Assembly: GCF_001273775.1 (NCBI RefSeq)
Contig: NZ_CP011801.1
Coordinates: forward strand, 2,706,001-2,770,000
Reading direction: 5' to 3'
DNA from: Nitrospira moscoviensis
Lineage (GTDB): Bacteria > Nitrospirota > Nitrospiria > Nitrospirales > Nitrospiraceae
Length of the DNA: 64,000 nucleotides
The notes beneath the pieces are model-generated. The model was not told the DNA's origin. It did not search any database and saw nothing but the letters and a program-made list of their open reading frames with translations. Each line of letters opens with the position of its first letter. Position 1 is the stretch's first letter. The position numbers and the translations under genes were made by a program. Below, piece by piece: positions 34,541-42,864 of the stretch.

Positions 34541-34884
34541 TCGACCAGGCCCGTGCTCCACAGTATCCCGACTTCAACTCGTTGGGCGGCCAGCCCGTCC
34601 CGGGCCCGTTCAACGGCGGTGCGACTCCGCATCCGCCCGTCTCGTTGCGCCGCCGGCACCGGCTGACGATCTTTCTGCCCGCGTCCCTGATCGAGCGCCT
34701 GCGCAATGCGGTCTACTGGACGGAACAGCGGACGATGGCGCAGATCATCGTCGATGCGGTCGAGCAGGCGGTGACGGAGCTGGAACAGGCCAACGGCGGC
34801 GCCTTTCCGACGAGGTTGACGCCGTTGAAACCGGGGCGGCCGCGGCGCCGGCGCAGTTCGGTCCACCCCTTCCCGCATCCCTGA
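34537..34884 (+). CDS. Ribbon-helix-helix (ParB/CopG-like) protein
   Basis: 115 residues from GTG 34537, with GAGGAGGG 7 nt upstream and overlapping the preceding stop. The central RRRHRLTIFLPASLIERLRN and VYWTEQRTMAQIIVDAVEQA form a beta-strand followed by two helices, the ribbon-helix-helix DNA-binding fold. The N-terminus is Pro/Gly-rich and the C-terminus is basic (PGRPRRRRSS), which would also contact DNA. It is probably a transcriptional regulator or partition-like binder. Coupling to a membrane peptide suggests it may be tethered or controlled by it; that is inference. Confidence 0.65.
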   Translation: MIDQARAPQYPDFNSLGGQPVPGPFNGGATPHPPVSLRRRHRLTIFLPASLIERLRNAVYWTEQRTMAQIIVDAVEQAVTELEQANGGAFPTRLTPLKPGRPRRRRSSVHPFPHP

Positions 34885-35046
34885 CCTCCGCTGATTCCCA
34901 TGACGGTCCGGTGGCCGCCCGGCCGGCGGGCTCCGCCCCGGCCCTCGCTGTACGGCGGCGGATGTTTTTCGCTATGGTACGGGAGGGCCCCGTTCGGCTC
35001 GTGCCAAGCGGACGGCGCCGGCTCGGGGCAATCGCGTGAGGTCGCC

Positions 35047-36993
35047 ATGGGCGGGGGCACCGCGGAGTACAGCGTCCTGATCGTCGAAGACAATCCGGAC
35101 ATCGTCATCGGGCTGGAAGATTTGCTGCGCCATGACGGCTACGACGTTCGCGCGGTCGCCACCTGCGCGGACGCGAGCGACGTGATTCGGCGGCAGCGGT
35201 TCAACGCCGTCCTGCTGGACCTCGGGCTGCCCGACGGTGACGGGCTGGAGGTGTTGAAAGACATCCAGCAGTTGGACCCGTCGCTCCCCGTCGTCATCCT
35301 CACGGCCCACGTCTCCGCCGAGCGCACCGTCGGCTCACTCACGAAGGGGGCGTTCGCCTGCGTGACGAAACCCTTCAACGGCGAAGAGCTGCGGCATACG
35401 CTGCGCCGCGCCATCGGCGTCAAGGATCTGGCCGCCCAGGCGCAGCGGGCGGAACGCCGCCTGACGGAAAGCGAAGACCGGTTCCGCTCCCTGGTGGAAT
35501 CCGCCACCGATGCGATCGTCATCGCGGACGGGCGCGGCGTGATCGCGTCGTGGAACCGGGCGGCGTCGGCCATGTTCGGGTACGCCGCCGACGAGGTGGT
35601 GGGCCGGCCGCTGACGCTGCTCATGCCGGCGCGCTATCGCGAGCGCCACACACAGGCGTTGGCGCGCCTGAATGCGACGGGCCGGCCCCACGTGATCGGG
35701 TCGGTCGTGGAATTGCACGGACTCCGCAAAGACGGCGCCGAATTTCCCATCGAGCTGTCCCTCGCCACCTGGAGCACCGCGGGCGAGCGGTTTTTCAGCG
35801 GGATCATCCGGGACATCTCCGAACGGAAACGGACCGAACGGGCGTTGGAAGAGTTGCGGAACCGCCACACCCTCATCTTGACGCAGGCCGGCGAAGGCAT
35901 CTACGGCGTCGATCTCGCCGGGCGGACCACCTTCGTCAATCCCAGCGCGGCCGCCATGCTCGGCTATCGGCCGGAGGAGCTGCTGGGCCGCCACATGCAC
36001 AGCACGCTGCACCATTCGCGGCCGGACGGCAGCCCGTACCCCGTCGAGGCCTGTCCGATCTATGCTGCCATTCGCGACGGCCTGGTCCACCGCGTCGGCG
36101 ACGAAGTCTTCTGGCGGAAGGACGGCACGAGCTTCCCGGTCGAATATGTCAGCACCCCGATCCGCGAAGACGGCCGGGTCACCGGCGCCGTGCTGGTCTT
36201 CCGCGACATCACCGAGCGGCGCCGCGCGGAAGACGCGCTCCAACAGAGCCGGCGGCTGCTGCGCGAAGTGGTGGATAACACCACCGCCGTCATCTACGTG
36301 AAGCAGCCCGACGGCCGGTACCTGCTGACGAACCGGCGGTTTGAAGAGTTGTTCGGGTTCACGGCCGACCGGATCGTGGGCCACACCGATCAGGAGCTCT
36401 TTCCGCCGGACATCGCCGCGGCCTTCCGCGCCAACGACCTGGCGGTGCTGGCTCAGGAGCGCGCGATGGAGTATGAAGAGCATGCGCCGCACGCCGACGG
36501 CCTCCACACCTACATTTCCATCAAATTCGCGCTCCGCGACGAACGGGGCGCGCCCTACGCCGTGTGCGGCATCTCCACCGACATCACCGACCGCGCGCGC
36601 GTCGAAACCGCCCTGCGGATTCACCAGGAACAGCTCCGTCTGGCCTTGACGTCGACGGACGCGGGCGCCTGGAGCTGGGATCTCCGGACCGACCGCTTCC
36701 TCTGGTGTCCGCAAATCGCCGTGCTGCTCGACCTGCCGCCGCCGTCCGGATCGTCCACATCGGCCGACCTCCTGGCGCTGGTGTACGAAGACGACCGGGC
36801 GCAGCTGGCCCGCGCGATGAAGGCGGTGCCGAGCGGGTCCGGCGATCATGTGGCGTTCGAGCATCGGGCCCGGCGATCGGACGGCCGGCTCCAGTGGTTC
36901 ATCTGGACCGGTCACGTGCTGCGGGACCGCCGGGGGCAAGCCGTCCATGTGTTGGGCACCGTCCGCGCCGCCCCGGTCGCCTGCGGCGCGTGA
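35047..36993 (+). CDS. REC-PAS-PAS-PAS-PAS sensory protein without a kinase domain
   Basis: 648 residues from ATG 35047 (GAGG ribosome site); a longer frame to 34900 is not preferred. The receiver domain (residues about 8-125) has VLIVEDNPD, phospho-acceptor LLDLGLPDGDG and CVTKPF. Four PAS domains follow: RFRSLVESATDAIVIADG, AGEGIYGVDLAGRTTF, LREVVDNTTAVIYVKQPDG and LTSTDAGAWSWDLRTDRF. No H-box, ATPase, GGDEF or HTH domain follows the last PAS, so output must be through partner proteins. The histidine kinase two genes downstream is the likely partner. It is cytoplasmic. Confidence 0.88.
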   Translation: MGGGTAEYSVLIVEDNPDIVIGLEDLLRHDGYDVRAVATCADASDVIRRQRFNAVLLDLGLPDGDGLEVLKDIQQLDPSLPVVILTAHVSAERTVGSLTKGAFACVTKPFNGEELRHTLRRAIGVKDLAAQAQRAERRLTESEDRFRSLVESATDAIVIADGRGVIASWNRAASAMFGYAADEVVGRPLTLLMPARYRERHTQALARLNATGRPHVIGSVVELHGLRKDGAEFPIELSLATWSTAGERFFSGIIRDISERKRTERALEELRNRHTLILTQAGEGIYGVDLAGRTTFVNPSAAAMLGYRPEELLGRHMHSTLHHSRPDGSPYPVEACPIYAAIRDGLVHRVGDEVFWRKDGTSFPVEYVSTPIREDGRVTGAVLVFRDITERRRAEDALQQSRRLLREVVDNTTAVIYVKQPDGRYLLTNRRFEELFGFTADRIVGHTDQELFPPDIAAAFRANDLAVLAQERAMEYEEHAPHADGLHTYISIKFALRDERGAPYAVCGISTDITDRARVETALRIHQEQLRLALTSTDAGAWSWDLRTDRFLWCPQIAVLLDLPPPSGSSTSADLLALVYEDDRAQLARAMKAVPSGSGDHVAFEHRARRSDGRLQWFIWTGHVLRDRRGQAVHVLGTVRAAPVACGA

Positions 36994-37057
36994 TCGACGG
37001 ACCGAAAGGACCCTGCATGTTTCAGATCTGGGGAATCGGGGGGCGTTCACCGGAGCC

Positions 37058-38020
37058 ATGACCATCGTCGCGCACATCGGCGGCCTCGTCCGCTCGCGCT
37101 TCTCGGCGGGCGCGGCGGCGGGGCTGTTCGTGCTGCTGAGTTACTGCCTGTCGGCGGCCGCCCCGGCGGGCGCCCCGGACATCGCCATCCTGTTGTCCTC
37201 CGACATCGACGCCTATCGCGACGCCGTGGCCGGCTTCAAAGCCGCCGGTCCCGGCGGGGCCATTTACAGCGAGTACGACCTTCAAGGAGATGTGGAACTC
37301 GGGCGGACGCTGGCGCGCAAGATCCGCGCGTCGGACGCGGCGCTCGTCGTGGCCGTCGGCTTGAAGGCCGCGCTCGCCGCCAAGCTGGAAATCGGAGACA
37401 CGCCCATCGTCTACATGATGATCCTCGACCCCTTGAAACATCATCTGAATGCGCCCAATATGGCAGGCACGATGCTGGAGGTTCCGATGGATCGCCAGCT
37501 CAAGCTCATCAAGACCTTCCTTCCCGGGGCGCGCCGCTTGGGAGTGCTGTACGACCCCAAGAAAAGCGCCGCCAAGATCAAAGAAGCCGAGCAGCAGGCG
37601 GCCACCGCCGGCCTGGAGCTCAAACGATTCGCCGTGGAAAGCGACCGCGACGTGCCGTCGCAGCTGCGGGCGCTGATCGTAGCGTCCGATGCGTTGTGGC
37701 TCCTGCCCGATTCCACCGTGCTCAACAACGATTCCGTCAATTTTCTGCTGCAATCGACGCTGGCGCAGCACCTGCCGGTCATCGGATTCTCTCCGGAATT
37801 CACGCGCTTGGGCGCGCTGCTCGGCATCTCGGTGAGCTACGGGGAAGTCGGGCGGGAAACGGGGCAGCTCGCGCGCCGCCTGTTGAACGGAGACCGGCCG
37901 CATCCGCAGAAGCCGGTCCCCGTCGAGCGCCTCAAGATTTCCGTGAACCTGAAAACGGCGCGCTTCCTCGGCCTCTCCGTGCCGCCGGAGCTGCAGCCGC
38001 TGATCGACGAGACCTACTGA
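37058..38020 (+). CDS. ABC-type substrate-binding protein (TrpX/DUF534-like)
   Basis: 320 residues from ATG 37058; an open frame upstream overlaps the PAS gene and is rejected. A signal peptide (FVLLSYCLSAAAPAGA) precedes a periplasmic-binding fold: DIAILLSSDIDAYRDAVAGF, ARRLGVLYDPKKS, LWLLPDSTVLN and VIGFSPEFTRLG resemble the DUF534/TrpX-like ligand-binding group. No permease or ATPase gene is nearby. It sits 10 bp before a histidine kinase, so it likely delivers a ligand signal to that kinase rather than feeding a transporter; the ligand is unknown. Confidence 0.85.
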   Translation: MTIVAHIGGLVRSRFSAGAAAGLFVLLSYCLSAAAPAGAPDIAILLSSDIDAYRDAVAGFKAAGPGGAIYSEYDLQGDVELGRTLARKIRASDAALVVAVGLKAALAAKLEIGDTPIVYMMILDPLKHHLNAPNMAGTMLEVPMDRQLKLIKTFLPGARRLGVLYDPKKSAAKIKEAEQQAATAGLELKRFAVESDRDVPSQLRALIVASDALWLLPDSTVLNNDSVNFLLQSTLAQHLPVIGFSPEFTRLGALLGISVSYGEVGRETGQLARRLLNGDRPHPQKPVPVERLKISVNLKTARFLGLSVPPELQPLIDETY

Positions 38021-38029
38021 GGTGGCACC

Positions 38030-40372
38030 ATGACCGCCGAGCGCCCGACCGCCGCCCCTCCGACGCCGCTTCCCGGTCCCGTCGCGCGCTTCGCCGGCCT
38101 GCGCACGAAGTTCATGGTCTTCTTCGGCCTCATTCTGGTCCTCACCTGCTCGACCCTCACCTGGTACTTCGTCGAGAGCCGGAGCGTCCTGTTGACCGAG
38201 AATCTGCACCGTCTCGGCGCCATTCTCCTCACCAGCGTGGTGAACAACGGACAGTTCCGGTATGGGGCGCTGATCGCCGAAGACCGGGCCACCCTGCTGC
38301 ACTTCACCGAAAGCCTGATCGCCCTCGACGACGTGGCGTACGTCGTCATCCGAGGAGCGGACGGCATGATCCTCGCGCAGCAGAACAAGCTGGTGCGCGA
38401 ATCCTCGGGCAGCCTCACCTTCACGCAGGAGCGGCGCTACTATCCCGACGAGGCGATCGCCCAGGCGTTGTATCGGGATCCGGTCGTGACTCCCCGCATC
38501 ACGCCGGTGGTGTTGTCGGCGGACAAGATCCTGATTCCCCAGGCCGGGATGTCGAACCGGCTCAGCGCCTTCAGTCCCTTCGCCGCGCACCTCTATGACG
38601 TGGCCATGCCGGTCCTGCGGCGGCCGGCCGCGGACCCGTCCCTCTCCGCCCTGCCGCCGGAGCTGACGGAAGGCCTGCAATCGGGCGGCGCGGAACGGGC
38701 CGGGGTGCAGGGCGTCGTGCAGATCGGCATGAGCGACGCGCGGGCCAGACGGGAACTGCTGTCCACGATCCGCGACGCCCTCCTCCTCACCGGCCTGATC
38801 ATCGGCGTCGGTATCCTGGGCGCGCATCTGCTCACGCTGCGGGTGACCACGCCCTTGCGGAGCCTGGCCGCAGTCGCGCGGCAATTGGCGGAAGGCGATA
38901 TTCCCGCGCCGCTCGCGCCCACCACACGCGACGAGGTCGGCCAGCTGACGCTCTTGTTCAACATGATGACGCGGTCGCTCCACGAACGGAACGTCGCCAT
39001 TCACACGAACCTGAACGTCATCCAGCGCCAGATCGGTCAGCTCTCGGCGGTGCACCAGACCAGCGCCGCCATCACCAGCACGCTGGATCTCCACGAGTTG
39101 CTCGACACGGTGCTGCAGCTGCTGATGAAGAACCTCGGATTCGCCCGCATGCTGCTCATGCTGCGGCGGGACGACCGCGATGCGGCCTATGTCGCCCAAA
39201 TCGCCGGGGTCGGACCGGAGATCGTCGCCGCCGCCCGGGATCTGGAGATCCCCATCCGCGAGGGCGACACCTTCATCGCCGATCTCATGATCGATGCCAA
39301 GCCGGCCTTCGTGCGGGACCTCGACGCCGCGGCGCCCCGCATGCATCCGCGCATGCTGGACCTGGCCCGCCACGCCAACGTGACGTCGTTCGTCGCGGTC
39401 CCGCTCCAAAGCCACAGCCGCGTGCTGGGCTTCCTGGTGGGCGATCGCGCCGCCGCGCCCTGCACGGGGGAGGACCTGTCCATCCTCTCCACGATCGCCA
39501 GCCATGTGGCCTCCGCCATCGACAATGCCAGAGCCTACGCGGACCTGACCGAGCTGACCCAAACGCTGGAACAGCGCATCGAGGAGCGCACACGCGAGCT
39601 CTCCGCGGCCAACGAACGGCTTCAGGATCATGACCGGCGGCGGTCCATGTTCATCTCGGTGGCGTCGCACGAGCTGCGCACGCCCATGACCGCCATCCGC
39701 AGCTTCACGGACAACATGCTCGACGGCGTCGCCGGCTCGCTGACGGACCGCCAGCGCACCTACCTGACCCGCATCGGCCACAATTTGAACCGGCTGACGC
39801 GGATCATCAATCAACTGCTGGATTGGTCCCGCCTGGATCTGCACCAGGAGGTGCTGCGCCTGGAGCCGCTCTGTCTCAAACAGCTGAGCACCCTGGTCGT
39901 GGACAGTCTGCGAACGGTCGCCGACGAAAAACGCATCAGCATCGACTTGCGCGCGCCCGACGACCTGCCGCCGGTGCGCGGCGACCACGACAAGGTGGAA
40001 CAAATCTTATGGAATCTCATCGGGAACGCCGTGAAGTTCACACCGGCGCAGGGCACGGTCACGGTGACCGCCGAACGAGCCCACGACGGGCTCGTGCAAG
40101 TCTGCGTCGCCGACACCGGCTGCGGCATCGCGCCCGAACACCTGCCGCGGATCTTCAATGAGTTTTCCAAGGTGCCTTCGGCGATGGCGACGGCCCAGGG
40201 CGCGCAACTCGGCCTCTACATCACCAAGAGCCTGGTCACGATGCACCGGGGCCGCATCTGGATCGACAGCACGCCGGGAGCCGGCACGCAGGTCTGGTTC
40301 ACGCTCCCGATCATCACCGACGGCGAGGCGCTCCGCGGCGCGGAGCCGGAAAGGCCGGGCTGTCCGGCGTAA
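38030..40372 (+). CDS. Membrane histidine kinase with HAMP and GAF domains
   Basis: 780 residues. Two transmembrane helices (residues about 27-46 and 243-262) bracket a periplasmic sensor region. HAMP follows (VTTPLRSLAAVARQLAEGDI), then GAF (about 345-500), a coiled coil (LTQTLEQRIEERTRELSAAN), HisKA (FISVASHELRTPMTAIRS, H-box His) and HATPase_c with WNLIGNAVKF and VADTGCGIAPEHLP. It is a complete sensor kinase. Its neighbours (substrate-binding protein before, NtrC-type regulator after) imply one signalling pathway: periplasmic ligand to kinase to sigma-54 activator. Ribosome site GAGGTGG precedes ATG. Confidence 0.92.
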   Translation: MTAERPTAAPPTPLPGPVARFAGLRTKFMVFFGLILVLTCSTLTWYFVESRSVLLTENLHRLGAILLTSVVNNGQFRYGALIAEDRATLLHFTESLIALDDVAYVVIRGADGMILAQQNKLVRESSGSLTFTQERRYYPDEAIAQALYRDPVVTPRITPVVLSADKILIPQAGMSNRLSAFSPFAAHLYDVAMPVLRRPAADPSLSALPPELTEGLQSGGAERAGVQGVVQIGMSDARARRELLSTIRDALLLTGLIIGVGILGAHLLTLRVTTPLRSLAAVARQLAEGDIPAPLAPTTRDEVGQLTLLFNMMTRSLHERNVAIHTNLNVIQRQIGQLSAVHQTSAAITSTLDLHELLDTVLQLLMKNLGFARMLLMLRRDDRDAAYVAQIAGVGPEIVAAARDLEIPIREGDTFIADLMIDAKPAFVRDLDAAAPRMHPRMLDLARHANVTSFVAVPLQSHSRVLGFLVGDRAAAPCTGEDLSILSTIASHVASAIDNARAYADLTELTQTLEQRIEERTRELSAANERLQDHDRRRSMFISVASHELRTPMTAIRSFTDNMLDGVAGSLTDRQRTYLTRIGHNLNRLTRIINQLLDWSRLDLHQEVLRLEPLCLKQLSTLVVDSLRTVADEKRISIDLRAPDDLPPVRGDHDKVEQILWNLIGNAVKFTPAQGTVTVTAERAHDGLVQVCVADTGCGIAPEHLPRIFNEFSKVPSAMATAQGAQLGLYITKSLVTMHRGRIWIDSTPGAGTQVWFTLPIITDGEALRGAEPERPGCPA

Positions 40373-40423
40373 GGGGAACGACCGTCGCGGCGCAGTCCCG
40401 GCCGCAATGAGAGGCACGAACGT

Positions 40424-41860
40424 ATGCGCGCAAAAATCCTGATCATCGACGACGATCCCGACATCGTTCTGGCGCTCGAAAACCGGGTGACGTGGATGGG
40501 CCATGAGCCGGTCACCGCGGGGAACGGCAAAGACGGCTTGCGCCTGCTGCAGCAGGAGCAGCCGGATTTGGTGCTCCTGGACATCCAGCTTCCGGGACTG
40601 AGCGGTCTCGACGTGCTGCAACACCTGGCGGGCCTCGCGCGCCATGAGGACGCCCCGTCGCGCTGGCTGTCGGGCTCCATCATGCCGCCGGTCATCATGC
40701 TGACGGCCTTCGGGACGATCGAGTTGGCGGTGAAGGCGATGCAGCTGGGCGCGGCGGACTTCGTGACGAAACCGTTCACGGGCGACCACATTTCCGTCGT
40801 CATCAACAAAACCCTGGCCGCGCTGTCCCTGCGGCGGCAAGTCGACGCGCTCCAGCGGGAAGTCGCCGACCGCTACGGGCCGATCGTCGGCGACAACAAG
40901 AAGCTCCTGGAGCAGCTGGGCCTCGCGCGCCAGGCGGCGGCGTCCACCGTCACCGTCCTCGTGCTGGGCGAAACCGGCACCGGCAAGGAGGTCGTGGCCC
41001 GCGCCATCCATGGATGGAGCCCGCGGAAGGACAAACCGTTCGTGGCGGTGAATTGCGCGGCCATTCCGAAAGATCTGCTCGAGAACGAGCTCTTCGGCCA
41101 TGAAAAGGGCGCCTTCACCGGCGCGGTCAAGCGCGAAGCGGGCAAGATCGAAATCGCCGAAGGCGGCACGGTGTTTCTCGACGAAATCGGCGACATGTCG
41201 CTGTCTCTGCAAAGCCACCTTCTGCGCGTGCTCCAAGACCAGACGTTCTATCGCGTCGGCGGCACCCAGCCGGTCCACACCGACGTGCGGTTTCTGGCGG
41301 CCACGAACAAAGACCTGAAGCAGGCCATCAAACAGGGGGCGTTCCGGGAGGATCTCTACTATCGGCTGGAAGTGATCTCGATCACCTTGCCGCCGCTCCG
41401 CGAGCGGATGGACGACGTACCCGCCCTGGCCCGGCATTTCCTCGGACAATCGGCCAAATTCGGCATCGCAGGAAAGCCGACGCTCAGCGAGGCGGCGCTC
41501 GGGGTGCTCACGCGGTACCACTGGCCCGGCAACATCCGCGAGCTGGAAAACGTGTTGACGCGGGCGGTGATCTTATCGGCCGGCGGGGTGATCGAGCCCC
41601 ACCACCTCCATCTCTCCAGCTCCGCATCTCCGGCCCAAGAACCCGACCACACGGAGGAACCGCGGTTCTACCACGAGAAAATGGAAGCCTACAGCCGCAA
41701 GGTCCTCCTGGAGGCATTGCACCGGAACGACTGGAACCAGACCCGCGCGGCCGAAGACCTGGGCCTCCAGCGGACCTATTTCACCAAGATGCTGCGGCAG
41801 AAGAACATCTCCGGCCGCCCGCCGCGACCCGGCTCGTCCGATTCCTGGACGAATTCTTAG
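40424..41860 (+). CDS. NtrC-family sigma-54-dependent response regulator
   Basis: 478 residues. The receiver domain (1-125) has IIDDDPD, LLDIQLPG and FVTKPF. The AAA+ domain has Walker A GETGTGKE (about residue 184), the sigma-54-contacting GAFTGA loop (about 230) and Walker B GGTVFLDEIGD. A Fis-type helix-turn-helix closes the protein (NDWNQTRAAEDLGLQRTYF). It activates sigma-54 promoters when phosphorylated, probably by the adjacent kinase. Two sigma-54-like promoters elsewhere in this window (19357 and 34284) are candidate targets. It is the last gene before the island boundary. Confidence 0.93.
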   Translation: MRAKILIIDDDPDIVLALENRVTWMGHEPVTAGNGKDGLRLLQQEQPDLVLLDIQLPGLSGLDVLQHLAGLARHEDAPSRWLSGSIMPPVIMLTAFGTIELAVKAMQLGAADFVTKPFTGDHISVVINKTLAALSLRRQVDALQREVADRYGPIVGDNKKLLEQLGLARQAAASTVTVLVLGETGTGKEVVARAIHGWSPRKDKPFVAVNCAAIPKDLLENELFGHEKGAFTGAVKREAGKIEIAEGGTVFLDEIGDMSLSLQSHLLRVLQDQTFYRVGGTQPVHTDVRFLAATNKDLKQAIKQGAFREDLYYRLEVISITLPPLRERMDDVPALARHFLGQSAKFGIAGKPTLSEAALGVLTRYHWPGNIRELENVLTRAVILSAGGVIEPHHLHLSSSASPAQEPDHTEEPRFYHEKMEAYSRKVLLEALHRNDWNQTRAAEDLGLQRTYFTKMLRQKNISGRPPRPGSSDSWTNS

Positions 41861-41947
41861 CAGCAGCCAGGACGGTCGCTCCTGTGATGCCGCTGTAGAC
41901 AGGTCCCGCCGGCCTCGGGTATTATCGAACTTCTTCAGCGCACCAGT

Positions 41948-41990
41948 GGCGGTGTAGCTCAGTTGGCAGAGCAGCGGACTCATAAGCCGC
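41948..41990 (+). tRNA. tRNA-Met(CAU) 5' fragment (truncated)
   Basis: GGCGGTGTAGCTCAGTTGGC begins a typical acceptor strand and D-arm, followed by the anticodon arm GCGGACTCATAAGCCGC with anticodon CAT. After this the sequence (TTCTCGTTTCCTCCCC) has no T-arm and no 3' acceptor strand CACCGCC at the right distance. It is therefore only the 5' half, broken just after the anticodon stem. It marks the left edge of the metal-resistance island. Confidence 0.7.
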
Positions 41991-42033
41991 TTCTCGTTTC
42001 CTCCCCTTCACACATAAAACTCCAAAACTCCAA

Positions 42034-42061
42034 GGGAATCGCGGCATCCACCGCGGTTCCC
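42034..42061 (+). terminator. Rho-independent terminator
   Basis: GGGAATCGCGG, loop CATCCA, CCGCGGTTCCC, then CGTTTTCC: an 11 bp stem with one mismatch and a T-run. It stands where a terminator of the original tRNA gene would be expected. Confidence 0.75.
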
Positions 42062-42130
42062 CGTTTTCCGACATCCGATCTCTTCCCGCCTAAACCGACC
42101 AGTTCCGGCCTCTTGGTGAACACCTGGTGA

Positions 42131-42325
42131 ACATATCAGAGCACCGAAGTCCACTCAGACCTCTCCGTGGAACGAGGGCGTACGATCGCGCAGGAAGTCC
42201 GACAACAACTCCTCCATCACGTGCACTATCTGTCCAATGCGGTCATCCACGTCGATCCTGTGACTGAGTCAGGACAAGCCCATTATCGGATCAGCGAGCA
42301 TGAGCACGACGATTTTAAGTCATAG
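42131..42325 (+). pseudogene. 3' fragment of a cation diffusion facilitator gene
   Basis: The frame ending at TAG 42325 reads ...EVHSDLSVERGRTIAQEVRQ, HHVHYLSNAVIHVDP and ISEHEHDDF, the cytoplasmic C-terminal domain of CDF metal-efflux proteins (FieF/CzcD type). A stop lies in frame just upstream (42128-42130), and no transmembrane part precedes it, so only about 64 codons survive. It is on the plus strand, opposite to the rest of the island, and too short for automatic detection. Confidence 0.8.
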
Positions 42326-42529
42326 CCCATCCGGCATTGCTGCTCCCCCACGAAAACCGCGACGCAAACCCTGGCTCGGGCGAGCCTGCGCTGTATTCGG
42401 CGATCCTGGTATAGCGATCTCGCCATTCACCGCTCAACGGATCGGCTTGGGAACCCAACTGACATTGGATATGCACCCGCTGCAAGATTATCGTATGCCC
42501 GATCGTCTAGCGTATGGGTTCACGGCACG

Positions 42530-42838
42530 TCACATGCATGAGCAAGACATGCTACTGAGTTCGATGCGTTCCAGGCCTTCTCGATACAGAGCACAGCTTT
42601 CTTTGGCCGTTGTCATATCTCCCTCGTGCTTTTGGATACACTGCCGATAGCCTTTCAGCAGTTCGGCTGCTTCGTGGCTGATCTCTGCGTTGGCTTTCCG
42701 CTGGCGATAATCTACACATCTCAATGCATCCTTGCCGGACAGCGTCGAGCAATCGGCCTTTTCATATTGAGTGTTCATCCCGCAACTCGTGAACAGAGGT
42801 AGGACGGCAGTCATGAGAACAATCCGTAATTGCTTCAT
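42530..42838 (-). CDS. Cysteine-containing small lipoprotein
   Basis: 102 residues from ATG 42838, with GGAG 8 nt upstream. The signal has a lipobox (VLPLFTSCGM), so the protein is anchored by Cys20. The mature part is helical with conserved-looking Cys pairs (KADCSTLSGKDALRCVDY, YRQCIQKHE, ESCALYR) and ends MSCSCM. No family is recognised. Paired Cys and a Cys/Met tail in a metal-resistance island suggest metal binding or disulfide-bonded helices, which is inference. It is the last gene of the long minus-strand run. Confidence 0.65.
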   Translation of the reverse strand: MKQLRIVLMTAVLPLFTSCGMNTQYEKADCSTLSGKDALRCVDYRQRKANAEISHEAAELLKGYRQCIQKHEGDMTTAKESCALYREGLERIELSSMSCSCM

Positions 42839-42864
42839 CGTCACACTCCTTCAATTCTGATGTC

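Noticed and set aside
37022..40003. A 993-codon minus-strand open frame across the binding-protein and kinase genes
   Set aside because: The plus strand carries complete, recognisable proteins there; the antisense frame has only low-complexity Arg/Gly/Asp sequence.
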